From positions 51,547,869 through 51,611,868 of the forward strand of contig CM070721.1 of NCBI GenBank assembly GCA_036346275.1: 64,000 nucleotides of DNA, given 5' to 3'. A program made the translations under genes and the position numbers. Shown here piece by piece: positions 10,547 through 23,700 of this stretch; the stretch's first letter is position 1, and every line of letters begins with the position of its first letter. The notes under the pieces were generated by a model. That model had not been told where the DNA came from and ran no database searches. It worked only from the letters and a program-made list of their open reading frames with translations. The DNA is from Otatea glauca. Lineage: Eukaryota; Streptophyta; Magnoliopsida; Poales; Poaceae.

Positions 10547-11417
10547 TCTCTACTACTTCTAATTAGGAGTTGGTGGTGGTCCGTTCTCTTCTAGAGTTCT
10601 GATCCATTGGATTTGACATAAACGGCTGAGATGGAAGGAGATTTAATCCGATGTTCCACGCCTCGCTCGATGTGCGTGCCTCCCCAGCTCCCTCGCTCGA
10701 CGCGTGCAGCCACGCAAAGCTTCCGGCTCTCTCATCTCCTCCTCCACCCTATATGTGGCTCCTCTCCCACCACAAGCCAACGAACCGATATAGCCGCAAC
10801 CACAACCGCGTCTGCAATAGCGTCGCCTGCGATATTGAGATTTCCCCCCTCGGGTGGGGCGATTTGGTCGGATTTCATTGTTCCGCGAGTGCAGGTACAG
10901 CTACCGATGGCCGTGCTCGCGTGGAAGGCGACGGTGGAGCGGCACCAGCCGATCAATGCAAAGCTGTAGCTCCTCGCCCTCGGCATGTTTCCCTTCCTTC
11001 CCCCTCTACGGTTCTCCGATCTATCCACCACCTGATTATGAAAAGGTGATACATATCATAAAACGTTATCATCAAACACGATTTTTTTTCATAATTTCCA
11101 GATTTATTTTTATGATTCTAGCTAGAAATAGTGGCATAGGCCTGACAAGAGCTATCATGGAGCGGAGCGTTGTCGAGCGTGACGATGGAGTCGAGGAGGT
11201 GTGTAGACTAAGTACAGTGGAGAAGACACGATGTGGGTCTGGCAGAGTTCAGCTGGTTACTTCGACTGAGTCGATTGTGTAGTGTAAGCCAACTAAATGT
11301 GTTAGATTACATGATTTTTTTATTCGTAGCAACATACGGCTATTTTCTTTCATTGCTTGACCTTTCTATTTCGTTATCAGTTTTGTTTTTCGTAGCAATG
11401 CACGGGCACTGAACTAG
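10547..11417 (+). mobile_element. Non-autonomous Helitron
   Basis: The 5' end is TCTCTACTACTTCTAA, preceded by host A. The 3' end is GCACGGGCACTGAACTAG, followed by host T. TC...CTAG inserted between A and T with no target duplication is the Helitron hallmark, and the GCACGGGCAC block before CTAG is common in grass Helitrons. The 871-bp body holds overlapping frames (10,631-11,282) but no Rep/helicase motifs, so it is non-autonomous. The GC-rich part (10,630-11,040) could be captured gene sequence, but I recognise no family. Confidence 0.75.
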
Positions 11418-11450
11418 TCATTTTTTTACAAGAAGGCGCACGTTCATATC

Positions 11451-14400
11451 TGTCAGGACCCGAACCTGCAGATCCGGACCCTCTGTGAATTCTGTGCCAG
11501 TCCAGGATCACGCTAGCACACAATCATACTGAGGTTGCACATCACGGACATTCACGAAGATATAAGAATAATTAGTGCAAACATGTATATAAACCGAGTT
11601 ATGCGACCTTATGGTCTCCTTACAGATAAGACACCCACGGGCTTACATTATTCGAGAGAAAAGAAATAGCAATGAACATAAACAAATGTCGAGGAAGCCT
11701 TCATCTTGCCACAGGCAACCGACTGGGCTTGCCCCCTAGTTGTTCGAATCCTCGATGTACTCCTCCTCCTAAGCTGGTGTAGTCTCATCCACTGATGTTG
11801 GGGTTGATAAGCAAGGTGGGGTGAGTACACAAGGCACTCAACAAGTAATGCACAGGATGCAACGCTATTACTATATGCAAAGCTTATTCCAAAGGTTGGG
11901 CTTAAATGGTTCTTTTGCATCAACAGCATTTTTAAACCAGTATCTTCATTAGATTAAAGCATTGGAACAGTTATAAGTAATACTAATTTCTTCAAATGGT
12001 TTTTCATCGCAGATTCTCGGCACACAGCCTTAACAGTTCATTTTTAACACTTGGCACACAGCCACCCTTCCCACATTTTGTTTAAGAAAAACTACCTCTT
12101 GACTGTAATCCCCGAGCAATGCTCAATACCGCGAGCGCGGCTATTCGAATAGTTTTGACACTCTGCAGAGGTTGTACACTTTACCCACAAGATCTGACCG
12201 CTCACGACCACGGTGATTGTCCGCAACAAAGCTTTTCAGAACCTCTACCTTAACTAAAGAACCTCTCCAGATTGCCTTCACTATCACTTCCCTCACACAG
12301 AGCCAAGTATAGGACCGGCCAATCACCGTTGGATGGGCACCAAGCCGTAGTACGTACGCTCCCCATACAAATACACCCTGTGTATTGTCACCCGAGGTAT
12401 CGGAGGAAAGATATCGAACCCTAGTCAACTAGGTCATGCCCCATATCGGACATGTGGTTGTACGGGTGACTCGGATCAAAGGCTTGCAAGGTGAAGTCCT
12501 TAAGCCGACCAAGGCAAGACTTCCAACACTCAACAAATGGCACACTGACCCATTGTGGCACATGACTTACAACACTCATCAACCCAATGCCACACAGCCC
12601 ACGGCACACTGACCTCTTGCCACTTGCCCGGCCTAAATCATTTCCCACCCGGTTGATTATTGTGCAACACATGCCAAGAATAACTCAACATCGATATGGA
12701 ACCACACAGTCACCATACTTCCATATCATCATGTGGCATCATCACACCACTTCCAAAATACATTCAATATTCCATTAGTCAATTTTGTAGCATTTTTCGA
12801 AAGATCATTCATGACTCGTTGCAAGGCTAAGCATCTACTCACGGTCTAGCCTCCCGTGTTGGCACAATATTAACATCCAACCTATATAATCAAACTTAGG
12901 GTGACAAAGATTTAGGGCATACAATTAATAATTCAAGGTGGCATAACAAAATGGGTTGATTAACTACATTATCCCAAATCCATTTAAATTCATTTAAAAT
13001 AAATAAGCATGCATAGTTTCAAAGCATAAACTACATTTTTAAAAACCTGGGATCAAAATGATCAAAGCATCACTTGCCTTCAAAGAGTTGCTGGTCGTGT
13101 TCCGAAGCTTGATCTTGAGTGACGAATTCTTCCTCGAAACTTTCCGGCAAATTTATGCCTCACGCGACAAACAAAATATACAATAAAAATCTAATACAGA
13201 GGACTAAATGGACTCAAAAATTCAAATAAAATTCATCATTAAATAGATCATAATTTTATGAATTTTTAGAAATTTGAATCAGCCAAATCCGAGTTAAAAT
13301 GCAAAAGTTATAGTCATTTGAAGTTTGAATAAAATCTGAAAATACAGAAATTAAGAAATCCGATTTTTCCCAATTATTTTTATACTGAAAATTCGCATTT
13401 ATGACGTCAGCATTGCATCATGATGACGTCAGCACATAAAAGAATTTCGGTCAAAATATTTTTATATAAAACATATTTATGACGCCGATGACGTCAAGAC
13501 GACACGTGGCGACCTCTAGTGCCGCCACGTTGCTTGATTCATGGGTCGGGTCCACGGTTGGCTCGGTCCACCGTGGATCGGCAAGACCGTGGTCATGCAC
13601 CGGGTGACGCAGGCCGTGGCGTCAGCGACGATGCGCAGCCAATCCCGACGCGACACGCGGCAAGATCCAGATCGCTCGCCCATCCAACGGCCGGATCTCA
13701 CCCCGCGCGGTTCGGCGACGCTTCGCACTCCACGCCCCCACGTGTCACGCATCCAACGGTGCGCCCGAACTCAACGGTCTGATCTGGTCTCACCTCGATC
13801 CAACGCCACACGCGCCCGCACGTGATTCGATGGGGTGCGGCGTCATCTCCGCCAGACGCTCAAATTTGAACAAGACGGATCGCGCGCCACCGATCTTACT
13901 CACACCACCGCTCGATCTAAATCCAACGGCCCACGGTACCCGAGCTGTTTACTATTCAACCCGCTACGCGGCACAATCTCACGCGTTCACTAACGATCCA
14001 ACGGCTAAGACAAAAACATATCGCAGAAACTAGATCTAATCCAAGCCGTTCGCTCTAGATCTAACGATCAAGATCAACTAACGTGTAAACCTTAGGGTTA
14101 ATCCAGACCGTCCATAACAGATCTAACGGCACAGATACAAACTAAATGTAACCAGAGAAGGGCGACGTGGCACGATCCTTACCCCTCCTTGCAGATCCGA
14201 CGGTCAACGGTGCTCGGAGTCCGGCGATGGCGTGCGGCGGTGCAAGCTTGCCGGAGATGAGGAAGACGACGTAGTCGACGGCGTTTCGGTGGTTCCCCGG
14301 CGAGAAGATCTAGCGCATTCGACGAGGCTTGACTCGGGCAGAGCACTGGTGACCTCGGCGACGGCGGAAATGGACCGACGGCGAAGCAAACGGCGGAGAA

Positions 14401-15067
14401 CAGTGGCGACGCAGAGGAACAACTACGGCGAGCTCTCCCGTGGTCTCTAGAGCGTCTCGACGCGCGTGCGAGGAGTCAAAAGACGCAGCGAAAGGAGCTC
14501 TGTCAGACGCGCTACTCGGTGCACTTTAAGGGGCCTCGACGCAGCGCTATAAAGCGGCGAACGAGCGAAACGGTCGGCGGCATTAGCTCCGGTGATCTCG
14601 CGAAGACGACCGACGTGGCCCTCTCCCACCGTTCGCGGCGATGATCCGGCGCGACGACGCGACGACGTGGCTCACTCACGAGCATCCGATCGATCGAACG
14701 GCTCGGACCGGGCGACGCTAGGGTTTCGCGCGGTTGGGCGGCGACACGCACGAGAATGGACTCGGACCATTATCGTTCAACTGATTTTAAAATCATTTCA
14801 CATTTAAAATAATTCTAGAAATTCAATTAAATCATTTGGAGCTTTTAAAATAGCGAAAAATTCTAGAAAAATTCCGAAATTACTTTGAGATATTTGGAAC
14901 TCAATTAAAATATTTGCAAAAAACTTTGCAAAAACTTTTCCATTATTCAATTGTTTTCAAGAAAAGCCCTATTTGAATAAATCCAATTAAATTTAAATAA
15001 ATTCCCAAAAAAATCACAAAAATAAAAATACTCCAAAATTTAAGTTAGACAAAAATTAGGTGTTACA
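11451..15067 (-). repeat. 3' LTR of T1
   Basis: It runs TGTCAGGACC...GTGTTACA on the plus strand, so TGTAACA...CTGACA in element sense. A TATA-like motif lies at about 14,547-14,556 (reverse strand). Overlapping frames at 13,516-13,825 and 14,204-14,807 on both strands are products of its GC-rich promoter region and are not genes. Confidence 0.95.
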
Positions 15068-15080
15068 AACCTCCCCATTA
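15068..15080 (-). other. Polypurine tract of T1
   Basis: The plus strand reads AACCTCCCC; on the element strand this is GGGGAGGTT, directly before the 3' LTR. Confidence 0.8.
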
Positions 15081-17990
15081 ATGTAATCTCGCCCCGAGAT
15101 TCGTACATCTACGTAAATAGGTTAGGAACTCCTTCTTGAGATCTTCTTCTCGCTCCCATGTTGCTTCACTTTCCGAATGGTTGCTCCATTGAATTCTGCG
15201 AAACGTGTTGACTTGTTCCTTGTCTCTCGGTCCATTACGCCCGTAATCTTCATCGGATGTTCTTTGTAGGTCGATCTTCTTGCACTCAATTGCCTCCAAA
15301 GGTGTTTGCTCTTACGGTACTCAAGACACTTCTTGATTGTGATACATGGAATACATCATGCACTCCCGCCAAAGATGGTGGTAACTCAAGCGATAAGCAA
15401 CTTCACCTCTGCGGCTCAAGATCTTGAATGGTCCGATATATCCGGTGCGAGCTTTCCTTTGCATGGAACCTTCTAACTCCTTTGAGAGGTGTGACTCTAA
15501 GGTACACAAAATCTTGGGTTCAAAGCTCGGTTCCTGCGACGGTTGTCAAGATAACTCTTACGCCTTGATTGTGTAATCTTCAATCTTTCCCGATCAGGTG
15601 ATTTGTTCTTCCGCTTCAAGAATGTCGGTCCAAAACATGTCGTCACTGTCTCATTCCAATTCAATGGTGTTCGACAGACCGACCATACAAAGCTTTAAAT
15701 GGAGACATCGTAAACTCGCTCGATAAGCGTTGTTGTAACTAAACTCAGCATAAGGCAAACACTTGTCCCATGAGGTTGAATATGCTAAAGCGCAGCTCTC
15801 AACATATCTTCCAATACCGGTTAACCTCTCGGTTTGACCATCCATCTGCGGATGGTAGGTCAGATCAAGTTCAAACGAGTCCCCATTGCCTCATGTAGCT
15901 TACCCCAAAAACGGAGGTAAATTGGGTACCTCTGTCCGACACTATCTTCTTCGGTACTCCGTGCAAGCAGACGATCCGTGCCATATAAAGTTCTGCTAAC
16001 CGGTCTCCGGAATAAGTGGTCTTCACGGGTATGAAATGTGCCACTTTAGTTAAACGATCTATTATGACCCATATAGAATCATATCCACTTTGCGCTACGG
16101 GCAATCCGGTTATGAAATCCATACCAATTTCTTCCCATTTCCATTCGGTATCTTTAGGGGTTGTAATAGCCTCACTGGTCTTTGGTGCATAGCTTTGACT
16201 CTTTGGCATATGTCACATAATGCAACATATTCGCGACTTCTCGTTTCATGCTTGGCCACCAAAATCTTTCCTTTAAATCTTGATACATTTTCGCACTTCC
16301 TGGATGAATTGAGTACTTGGAGTCATGAGCCTCCTCCAGAATTAACTGCTTCAACTCCTTTTTGTTCGGCACACAAATGCGCTCTTTAAACCACATAGTA
16401 CCTTGTTCATCCAGTTTGAAATCTTTTGCTTTGCCTTCATCCATTTTGCCCTTAATTCTATTGATCTTATCATCATCTTTACGCCCTTCCCGATCGATCT
16501 TGAGGTAGGTCTTACTTCAAAGTTGCTAGGAATCCTTACGTACCATTTCAGTTCTAATTCGAAATCCTTACACAATTCGCCTCGACTGTTTCCAACAAAG
16601 ATATTCACTTGTGGTTCTTTCGCTCAAAGGCGTCGCCACTACGTTGGCTTTACCGGGATGGTAGTGAATTCCACATTATAATCCTTGATTAACTCTAACC
16701 ATCTTCTTTGCCTCATATTTAGGTCACTTGCGTGAAGATATACTTAAGACTTTTATGATCTCGTATACACTTCACATCTATTTCCGATGAGATGATGACG
16801 CCATATCTTTAGTGCATGCACTACGGTAGCTAATTCCAAATCATGGGTCGGATAGTTCTCCTCATGTGGTCTCAATTGCCTCGATGCATAGGCAATTACC
16901 TTCCTATTTTGCATCAACACGCATCCCAATCCTCGACGCGATGCATCACAATAGATGTCGAAGCCTTGATGAAGCGTCGGGTAAAACTAATACAGTGCCG
17001 ATGTTAAACTCCTCTTCAACTCCGAAAACTCTTCTCACACTCAAAGGCCCATAAGAATTTCTTTTCCTTTTTCAACAATTGCGTAAGAGGTCTCGCAATC
17101 GTAGAGAATCCTTCGATGAATCGACGGTAATACCCGCCATTCCAAGGAAACTACGGATTTGGGTTACCGACTTGGGTTGTTCCCAATGTAGAACCGTCTC
17201 CACTTTCTTTGGATCTACCGCAACTTCTTCTCTTTGTCATTATGTGTCCAAGAAATTCCACCTTATTTTTCCGTAAGTCACATTTGCTAAATTTTGCAAA
17301 CAAGCTGTTGCTCTCTCAACTTTTCAAGGACTAGCCTCAAATGCTCGGCGTGCTCTTCTCTCGTCTTGGAATAGATAAGGATATCATCTATGAATACGAC
17401 GACGAACTTATCCAAATATTCCATAAAAACCTTATTTATTAAGTTCATGAAATATGCTGGTGCATTTGTCAAACCAAAAGACATCACTGTAAACTCGTAG
17501 TGTCCATATCTTGACGAAAATGCAGTCTTCGGGATATCCTCTGATCGGATCTTGATTGATGGTATCCCGATCGGAGATCAATTTTGGAGAATACTCCTGC
17601 TCCTCTCAGCTGGTCAAACAAATCATCGATCCTGGGTAGCGGATACTTATTCTTTATCGTCACATCATTGAGTGCACGATAGTCTATACACATCCTAAAA
17701 CTCCCGTCCTTCTTCTTGACGAATAAGACAGGTGCTCCCCATGGCGATGAACTAGGTCTTATAAATCCTTTTTCCAGTAGTTCTTTAATTTGCTTCTTCA
17801 TTTCCACCAATTCCTCTGTGGACATCCTGTAAGGTCTCTTAGCTATTGGAGCTGTCCCTGGGACCAGCTCTATCACGAACTCAATATCTCTATCTGGCGG
17901 CATTCCAGGTAAATCTTCCGGGAAAACATCCGGATATTCATTGACTATGGAAACTTCTTCTAAGTCGGCAGTCTTCATCTTTCGTTGACC
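15075..17990 (-). pseudogene. T1 pol: RT-RNaseH-integrase-chromodomain, frame-broken as read
   Basis: Reverse transcriptase begins with DIEFVIELVPGTAPIAKRPY (17,978 leftward), then MCIDYRALNDVTIKNKYPLP and FSKIDLRSGYHQ. After a frame change it continues SFGLTNAPAYFMN and VVVFIDDILIYSK (17,487-17,287), so the catalytic FIDD is intact. RNase H-type sequence spans about 17,280-16,620 in broken frames. The integrase zinc-finger region (HDSKYSIHPGSAKMYQ) lies at 16,444-16,172 and the core (MDFITGLPVAQSGYDSIWV, DRGTQFTS) at 16,209-15,871, followed by MDGQTERLTG. The GPY-like part is near 15,509-15,321 and the chromodomain end (SNHSESEATWEREEDLK) at 15,299-15,078. Many breaks sit at CAG/CTG/CCG sites and may be sequence errors, so calling it a pseudogene is provisional. 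Confidence 0.9.
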
Positions 17991-19527
17991 ATCAATTGTC
18001 CATCTCGCACCGATTTTGCTTCAAATTCAATCTTCTTTCCATCAGGGCTCTCGACCGATATGACTCTTTTTCCACATCCAAGATCGCCTTGTGATTGGTT
18101 AACCAATCCATTCCGTGATAACATCCAAGGTTTGGGTATTAAGGACGATTAAGTTTGCTAGGAACTCAACTCCATTAATTATTAGTCTTACCCCAGAACA
18201 TCCTACTTTAGATCGGAGTTCTGATCTAGGGGATTGGACTATAAGCACACATTTAAGATTCACTATATCCATATCATTTTGAACAGCAAAATCTCGGGAA
18301 ATAAATGAATGTGAAGCTCCCGAATCGAATAAAGCGATGAGCTGGATCGAGTTTACTAGAACTTACCCAATTACAACATCAGTGGCGTTCGCACTTCATC
18401 CGTCGTAATGTGGTTGACTTGGCCTCGTGCAGTTCCTTGGGATGGAGTTGCTGCTGTTGATGCCCCGCGGTTCACAATTGGCGCGGGAGTCCTTGCCGGT
18501 GTGTTCCCCAGGTTAAAGCGGACCGGGGTGACACCTCCCTTCTTAGGGCAATTGTTGGCAAAATGCCCCATTTCATTGCAATGATAGCAACGTCTTCCCA
18601 CCGCTCGAGAGGTTCCTCGGTTTGTGCCACGATTGGCCGAGTCTGAACATTCGACCCATCGGGCGATTTTGCGGTGGTGCCCTATCATTGCCTCTAGGTG
18701 GTACGGATGAACTGCTGGGGTGCCGTCCTCCGCCTCGCTGCCCCGACGACCTCCTTGTTGTGCCATTCGCGCTTCTGTTGTCATCCAACTCGGCGCTTGT
18801 CCTCTAAGATAAGAGCTTTGTTAACTAGCTCTTGGAAGTCGGGAATGTGTGGGTGATCGGTCCCACTGCAACCTCGCATTCAATCCCTTCATGAAGCGGG
18901 ATTATGCGGCTTTATCCGTAGCCACGTCCTGCAGTGCGTAGCGTGCGGTTGGGTGAATTTGTTCGTAATCGCCACCGATCGCCCCTTGCTTGAGGCTCCG
19001 AATTCCTCCTTTTGAGATCCATGATACCCTCGGGTACATGGTGCTCGGGGAAAGTCGAGGTGAATTCCTCCCACGTGATACTCTGTGGGTCCTCATGAGT
19101 CGCTGCAAGTTTTCCCACCATTCTGCGGCGGTCCCTTCGAGTTGATGAGAGGCATAGAGTACCCTCTCATGTCCTACACACCTTTGGGTAATGTGCGACT
19201 TCCTTTCGATTGTCCTTAGCCAATCGTCGCCTCCGATGGATTGGCGTTGTTCGAGAAGGTAGGTGGACGGGTTCTCATAAACTCCGACAATCCTTGAGTA
19301 GGGGTGTGGTCCATGGTTACCCCCAGCTTGAACATTCGCAGCAGCTTGGTTGGATATCTGCTGCATGGTTTGAACCATCGTGTTCATAAGTTGAGTCCAG
19401 GCGATCAAGAAGGCTCCTGTGTTACGCATATCGACTGCGGCGGTTGAGGAATCGGCTCTTCATTACCGTTGTCCGCCTGGTTAGCTCCACTTCCACTGGC
19501 TCCAACATTTCCACGTGTCCTCACCAT
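17991..19527 (-). pseudogene. T1 gag and aspartic protease
   Basis: I place the start at 19,527: the reading MVRTRGNVGASGSGA matches the T2 gag start (MVNTRGNNGASGSG). Capsid-type sequence follows in shifting frames (DWLRTIERKSHIT, YASHQLEGTAAEWWENL, ITWEEFTSTFPEHHVPEG) to about 18,890. A CCHC zinc knuckle, CYHCNEMGHFANNC, is intact near 18,570-18,530. The protease signature DSGASHSF lies near 18,325-18,300. Gag packages the RNA and the protease matures the polyprotein. Gag/pol fusion order is normal for Ty3/gypsy. Frame breaks are short indels. Confidence 0.85.
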
Positions 19528-20734
19528 CTGTTGCAAGCTTCCAAGGTTAAGAAAAGAAGAAAGCACAGACGAGTAAAAGAACTTATGTGGGGAAACAGGT
19601 GTAACTTAAATTATTTAGCCACTTTATTGATATAATATAAGGCAGTATGGTTGCTCACAAGTGCCTAAGGGCAATGCAACACATACAAGACACTCACAAC
19701 GAAAAACAAGTAAGCGGACATAGGACTCTATGACGACTCACACCTAATGGTGACTCGAAGAAAAGACGCGACTCAATTATTCGAGTCTCAACACTACCTC
19801 GGCTAGACTCGATCACTCATCGAGCCAACCCGGTGCGGCTCCCCGAGCATACTGGTGGTTGCTCGCATCGGGCGAATCGATCACGAAGACCCTCTGCGGT
19901 GGTGCAAAGACCCCATCGACTCTGCCGGTCCCGGCTGCTGCGCCTGCACCTGGTGCCTCTGCTCTGCTCCTCCGGATCGGATCGTGTAACTCGGGGATCG
20001 CTCGGGCTCGGGTCCGTACAAAGCCATCTCCAACTCCTGGATCTTACGCATGGAATGGGCTAAGCCCTTCGCGGTGGATCTCGCCTCCGTGACCTCGTCG
20101 CGGGTCCTCTGCAGCTCCGGGTGTCTCGTCCAAGGCGTCCTCTGGCGATGGCGTACCTCACCGGTGGGTGATAGTGGCGTCCTCCTCTGCAAGCTCCATC
20201 CTCTCCAAGCGATTGTCTCGGCGTGGATGGTGACGAAGACGGTGCCTCCAACTCTGCGGAGTAAGTGCGGGCAATCGCGCATCGCTCGTCGTCGCTTGTC
20301 TCTCGGATTCCGGCCTCAAAAGAAGACCTCTCGACCGTGATGTAGATAGGACGGCTCGCCTCGTCCTTTCCCAAGCATACTGCTGTGATCTTGACATCCC
20401 GAGCGACGTCAAGTCTCGCCGTACCACCGAAGTCCCTCGTCTGATGGTGCATCAAAACCTCCGAGCAAGCGCATCATACGCCATAACACCGCGGCGTATC
20501 CTCGGTGCGCTCTCCATAGGTATGGATCATCCTCATCTCGCCAAAACAAACCTTGTTTAAATTAAGCAGAGAATAATAAAAATTCAAACATAGGTATGAA
20601 ACAAGAGAGAAGAGATAAGTCAAGATTTCATTGATATTCTTGCTCAAGTTGATTAGGTCTTTAGAAAATAGTTTTACCCTCCTAGGCACAACCAAACTAG
20701 GGTCAAGTCCTACATCACTGCTCGATACCACCTC
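19528..20734 (-). other. T1 leader with a possible pre-gag ORF
   Basis: The 1.2 kb between the primer site and gag is unusually long. It holds overlapping minus frames, the longest at 20,455-20,060 (131 codons, with PIYITVERSSFEAGIRE) and 20,282-19,881 (133 codons). T2 has coding-like sequence in the same place. I recall extra ORFs before gag in some grass gypsy elements, but I cannot assign a domain here. The primer site GCTCGATACCA (plus strand) is at 20,720-20,730, which is TGGTATCGAGC in element sense, one base short of the standard site. Confidence 0.5.
20720..20730 (-). promoter_or_regulatory. Primer binding site of T1 (tRNA-iMet type)
   Basis: In element sense it reads TGGTATCGAGC. 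The standard initiator-Met site is TGGTATCAGAGC; the missing A falls in a CAG trinucleotide. T2 has the same shortened site. Confidence 0.8.
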
Positions 20735-23700
20735 TGTCGGGACCCGAACTCGCAGATCGGACCCTCGTGAATTCTGTGCGATCCGAGGATCACGCTTAGC
20801 ACACAGTCATACAGGTTGCACATCACAAACATTCACGAAGATATAAGAATAATTAGTGCAAACATGTATATAAACCGAGTTATGCGACCTTATGGTCTCC
20901 TTATAGATAAGACAGCCCCACGGGCTTACATTATTCGAGAGAAAAAAAAAAGAATGAACATAAACAAATGTCGAGGAAGCCTTCATCTTGCCACAGGCAA
21001 CCGACTGGGCTTGCCCCCTAGTTGTTCGAATCCTCGATGTACTCCTCCCAAGCTGGTGTAGTCTCATCCACTGATGTTGGGGTTGATAAGCAACGTGGGG
21101 TGAGTACACAAGGCACTCAACAAGTAATGCACAGGATGCAACGCTATTACTATATGCAAAGCTTATTCCAAAGGTTGGGCTTAAATGGTTCTTTTGCATC
21201 AACAGCATTTTTAAACCAGTATCTTAATTAGATTAAAGCATTGGAACAGTTATAAGTAATACTAATTTCTTCAAATGGTTTTTCATCGCAGATTCTCGGC
21301 ACACAGCCATAACAGTTCATTTTTAACACTTGGCACACAGCCACCCTTCCCACATTTTGTTTAGGAAAAACTACCCCTTGACTGTAATCCCCGAGCAATG
21401 CTCAATACCGCGAGCGCGGCTATTCGAATAGTTTTGACACTCTGCAGAGGTTGTACACTTTACCCACAAGATCTGACCGCTCACCACACGTGTGATTGTC
21501 GCAACAAAGCTTTTCAGAACCTCTACCTTAACCAAAGAACCTCTCAGTATTGCCTTCACTATCACTTCCCTCACACAGAGCCAAGTATAGGACCGGCCAA
21601 TCACCGTTGGATGGGCACCAAGCCGTAGCAGTGCGCGCCCCATACAAATACACCCTGTGTATTGTCACCCGAGGTATCGGAGGAAAGATATCGAACCCTA
21701 GTCAACTAGGTCATCCCATATCGGACATGTGGTTGTACGGGTGACTCGGATCAAAGGCTTGCAAGGTGAAGTCCTTAATCGACCAAGGCAAGACTTCCAA
21801 CACTCAACGATGGCACACGACCCATTGTAGCACACAGACTTACAACACTCATCAACCCAATGCCACACAGGCCCACCGCACACTGACCTCTTGCCACTTG
21901 CCCCAGTCTAAATCATTTCCCACCCGATTGATTATTGTGCAACACATGCCAAGCAATAACTCAACATCGATATGGAACCACACAGTCACCATACTTCCAT
22001 ATCATCATGTGGCATCATCACACCACTTCCAAAATACATTCAATATTCCATTAGTCAATTTTGTAGCATTTTTACGAAAGATCATTCATGACTCGTTGCA
22101 AGGCTAAGCATCTACTCACGGTCTAGCCTCCGTGTTGGCACAATATTAACATCCAACCTATATAATCAAACTTAGGGTGACAAAGATTTAGGGCATACAA
22201 TTAATAATTCAAGGTGGCATAACAAAATGGGTTGATTAACTACATTATCCCAAATCCATTTAAATTCATTTTAAATAAATAAGCATGCATAGTTTCAAAG
22301 CATAAACTACATTTTAAAAACCTGGGATCAAAATGATCAAAGCATCACTTGCCTTCAAAGAGTTGCTGGTCGTGTTCCGAAGCTTGGTCTTGAGTGACGA
22401 ATTCTTCCTCGAAACTTTCCGGCAAATTTGCGTCTCACGGACAAACAAAATATACAATAAAAATCTAATACAGAGGACTAAATGGCCTCAAAATTCAAAT
22501 AAAATTCATCATTAAATAGATCATAATTTTATGAATTTTTAGAAATTTGAATCAACCAAATCCGAGTTAAAATGCAAAAGTTATAGTCATTTGAAGTTTG
22601 AATAAAATCGAAAATACAGAAATTAAGAAATCCGATTTTTCCCAATTATTTTTATACTGAAAATTCGCATTTATGACGTCAGCATTGCATCATGATGACG
22701 TCAGCACATAAAAGAATTTCGGTCAAAATATTTTTATATAAAACATATTTATGGCGTCGATGATAGCGTCAAGACGACACGTGGCGACCTCTAGTGCCGC
22801 CACGCGTTGCTTGATTCATGGGTGGGTCCACGGTTGGCTCGATCCACCGTGGATCGGCGACCTGTGCTCATGCACGGGTGACGCAGCCGTGGCGTCGGCG
22901 ACGATGCGCGACCAATCCCGACGCGACACGCGGCAAGATCGCACCGCCGCTCATCCAGCGGCCGGATCTCACCCCGCTGATTCGGCGACGCCGCACTCCA
23001 CGCCCCCGCGTCACGCATCCAGCGGTGCGCCGAACTCAACGGTGCGATCCGGTCTCACCTCGATCAACGCCACACGCGTCCGCACGTGATTCGATGGGGG
23101 TGCGGCGTCATCTCCGCCGTACGTTCAAATTTGAACAGCACGGATCCGCGCGCCACCGATCTTACTCACAGCCACCGTTCAGATCTAAATCCAACGGCCC
23201 ACGGTACCCGAGCTGTTTACTATTCAACCCGCTACGCGGCACAATCTCACGCGTTCACTAACGATCCAACGGCTAAGACAAAAACATATCGCAGAAACTA
23301 GATCTAATCCAAGCCGTTCGCTCTAGATCTAACGATCAAGATCAACTAACGTGTAAACCTTAGGTTAATCCGCACCGTCCATAGCAGATCTAACAGCACA
23401 GATACAAACTAAATGTAACGAGAGAAGGGCGGCGTGGCACGATCCTTACCCCTCCTTGCGATCCGACGGTCAGCGGTGCTCGAGTCCGGCGATGGCGTGC
23501 GGCGGTGCAAGCTTGCGGAGATGAGGAAGACGGCGAGTCGACGGCATTCGGTGGTTCCCGGCGAGAAGATCTAGCGATTCGACGAGGCTTGACTCGGCGA
23601 GCATCGGTGACCTCGGCGACGGCGGAAATGGACCGACGGCGAAGCAAACGGCGGAGAAACGATGGCGGCGCAGAGGAACAACTACGGCGAGCTCTCCGTG

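Noticed and set aside
13516..14807. Overlapping frames of 60-94 codons on both strands
   Set aside because: They lie in the GC-rich promoter part of the T1 3' LTR. The same frames change length in the other LTR because of small indels, and no domain is visible.
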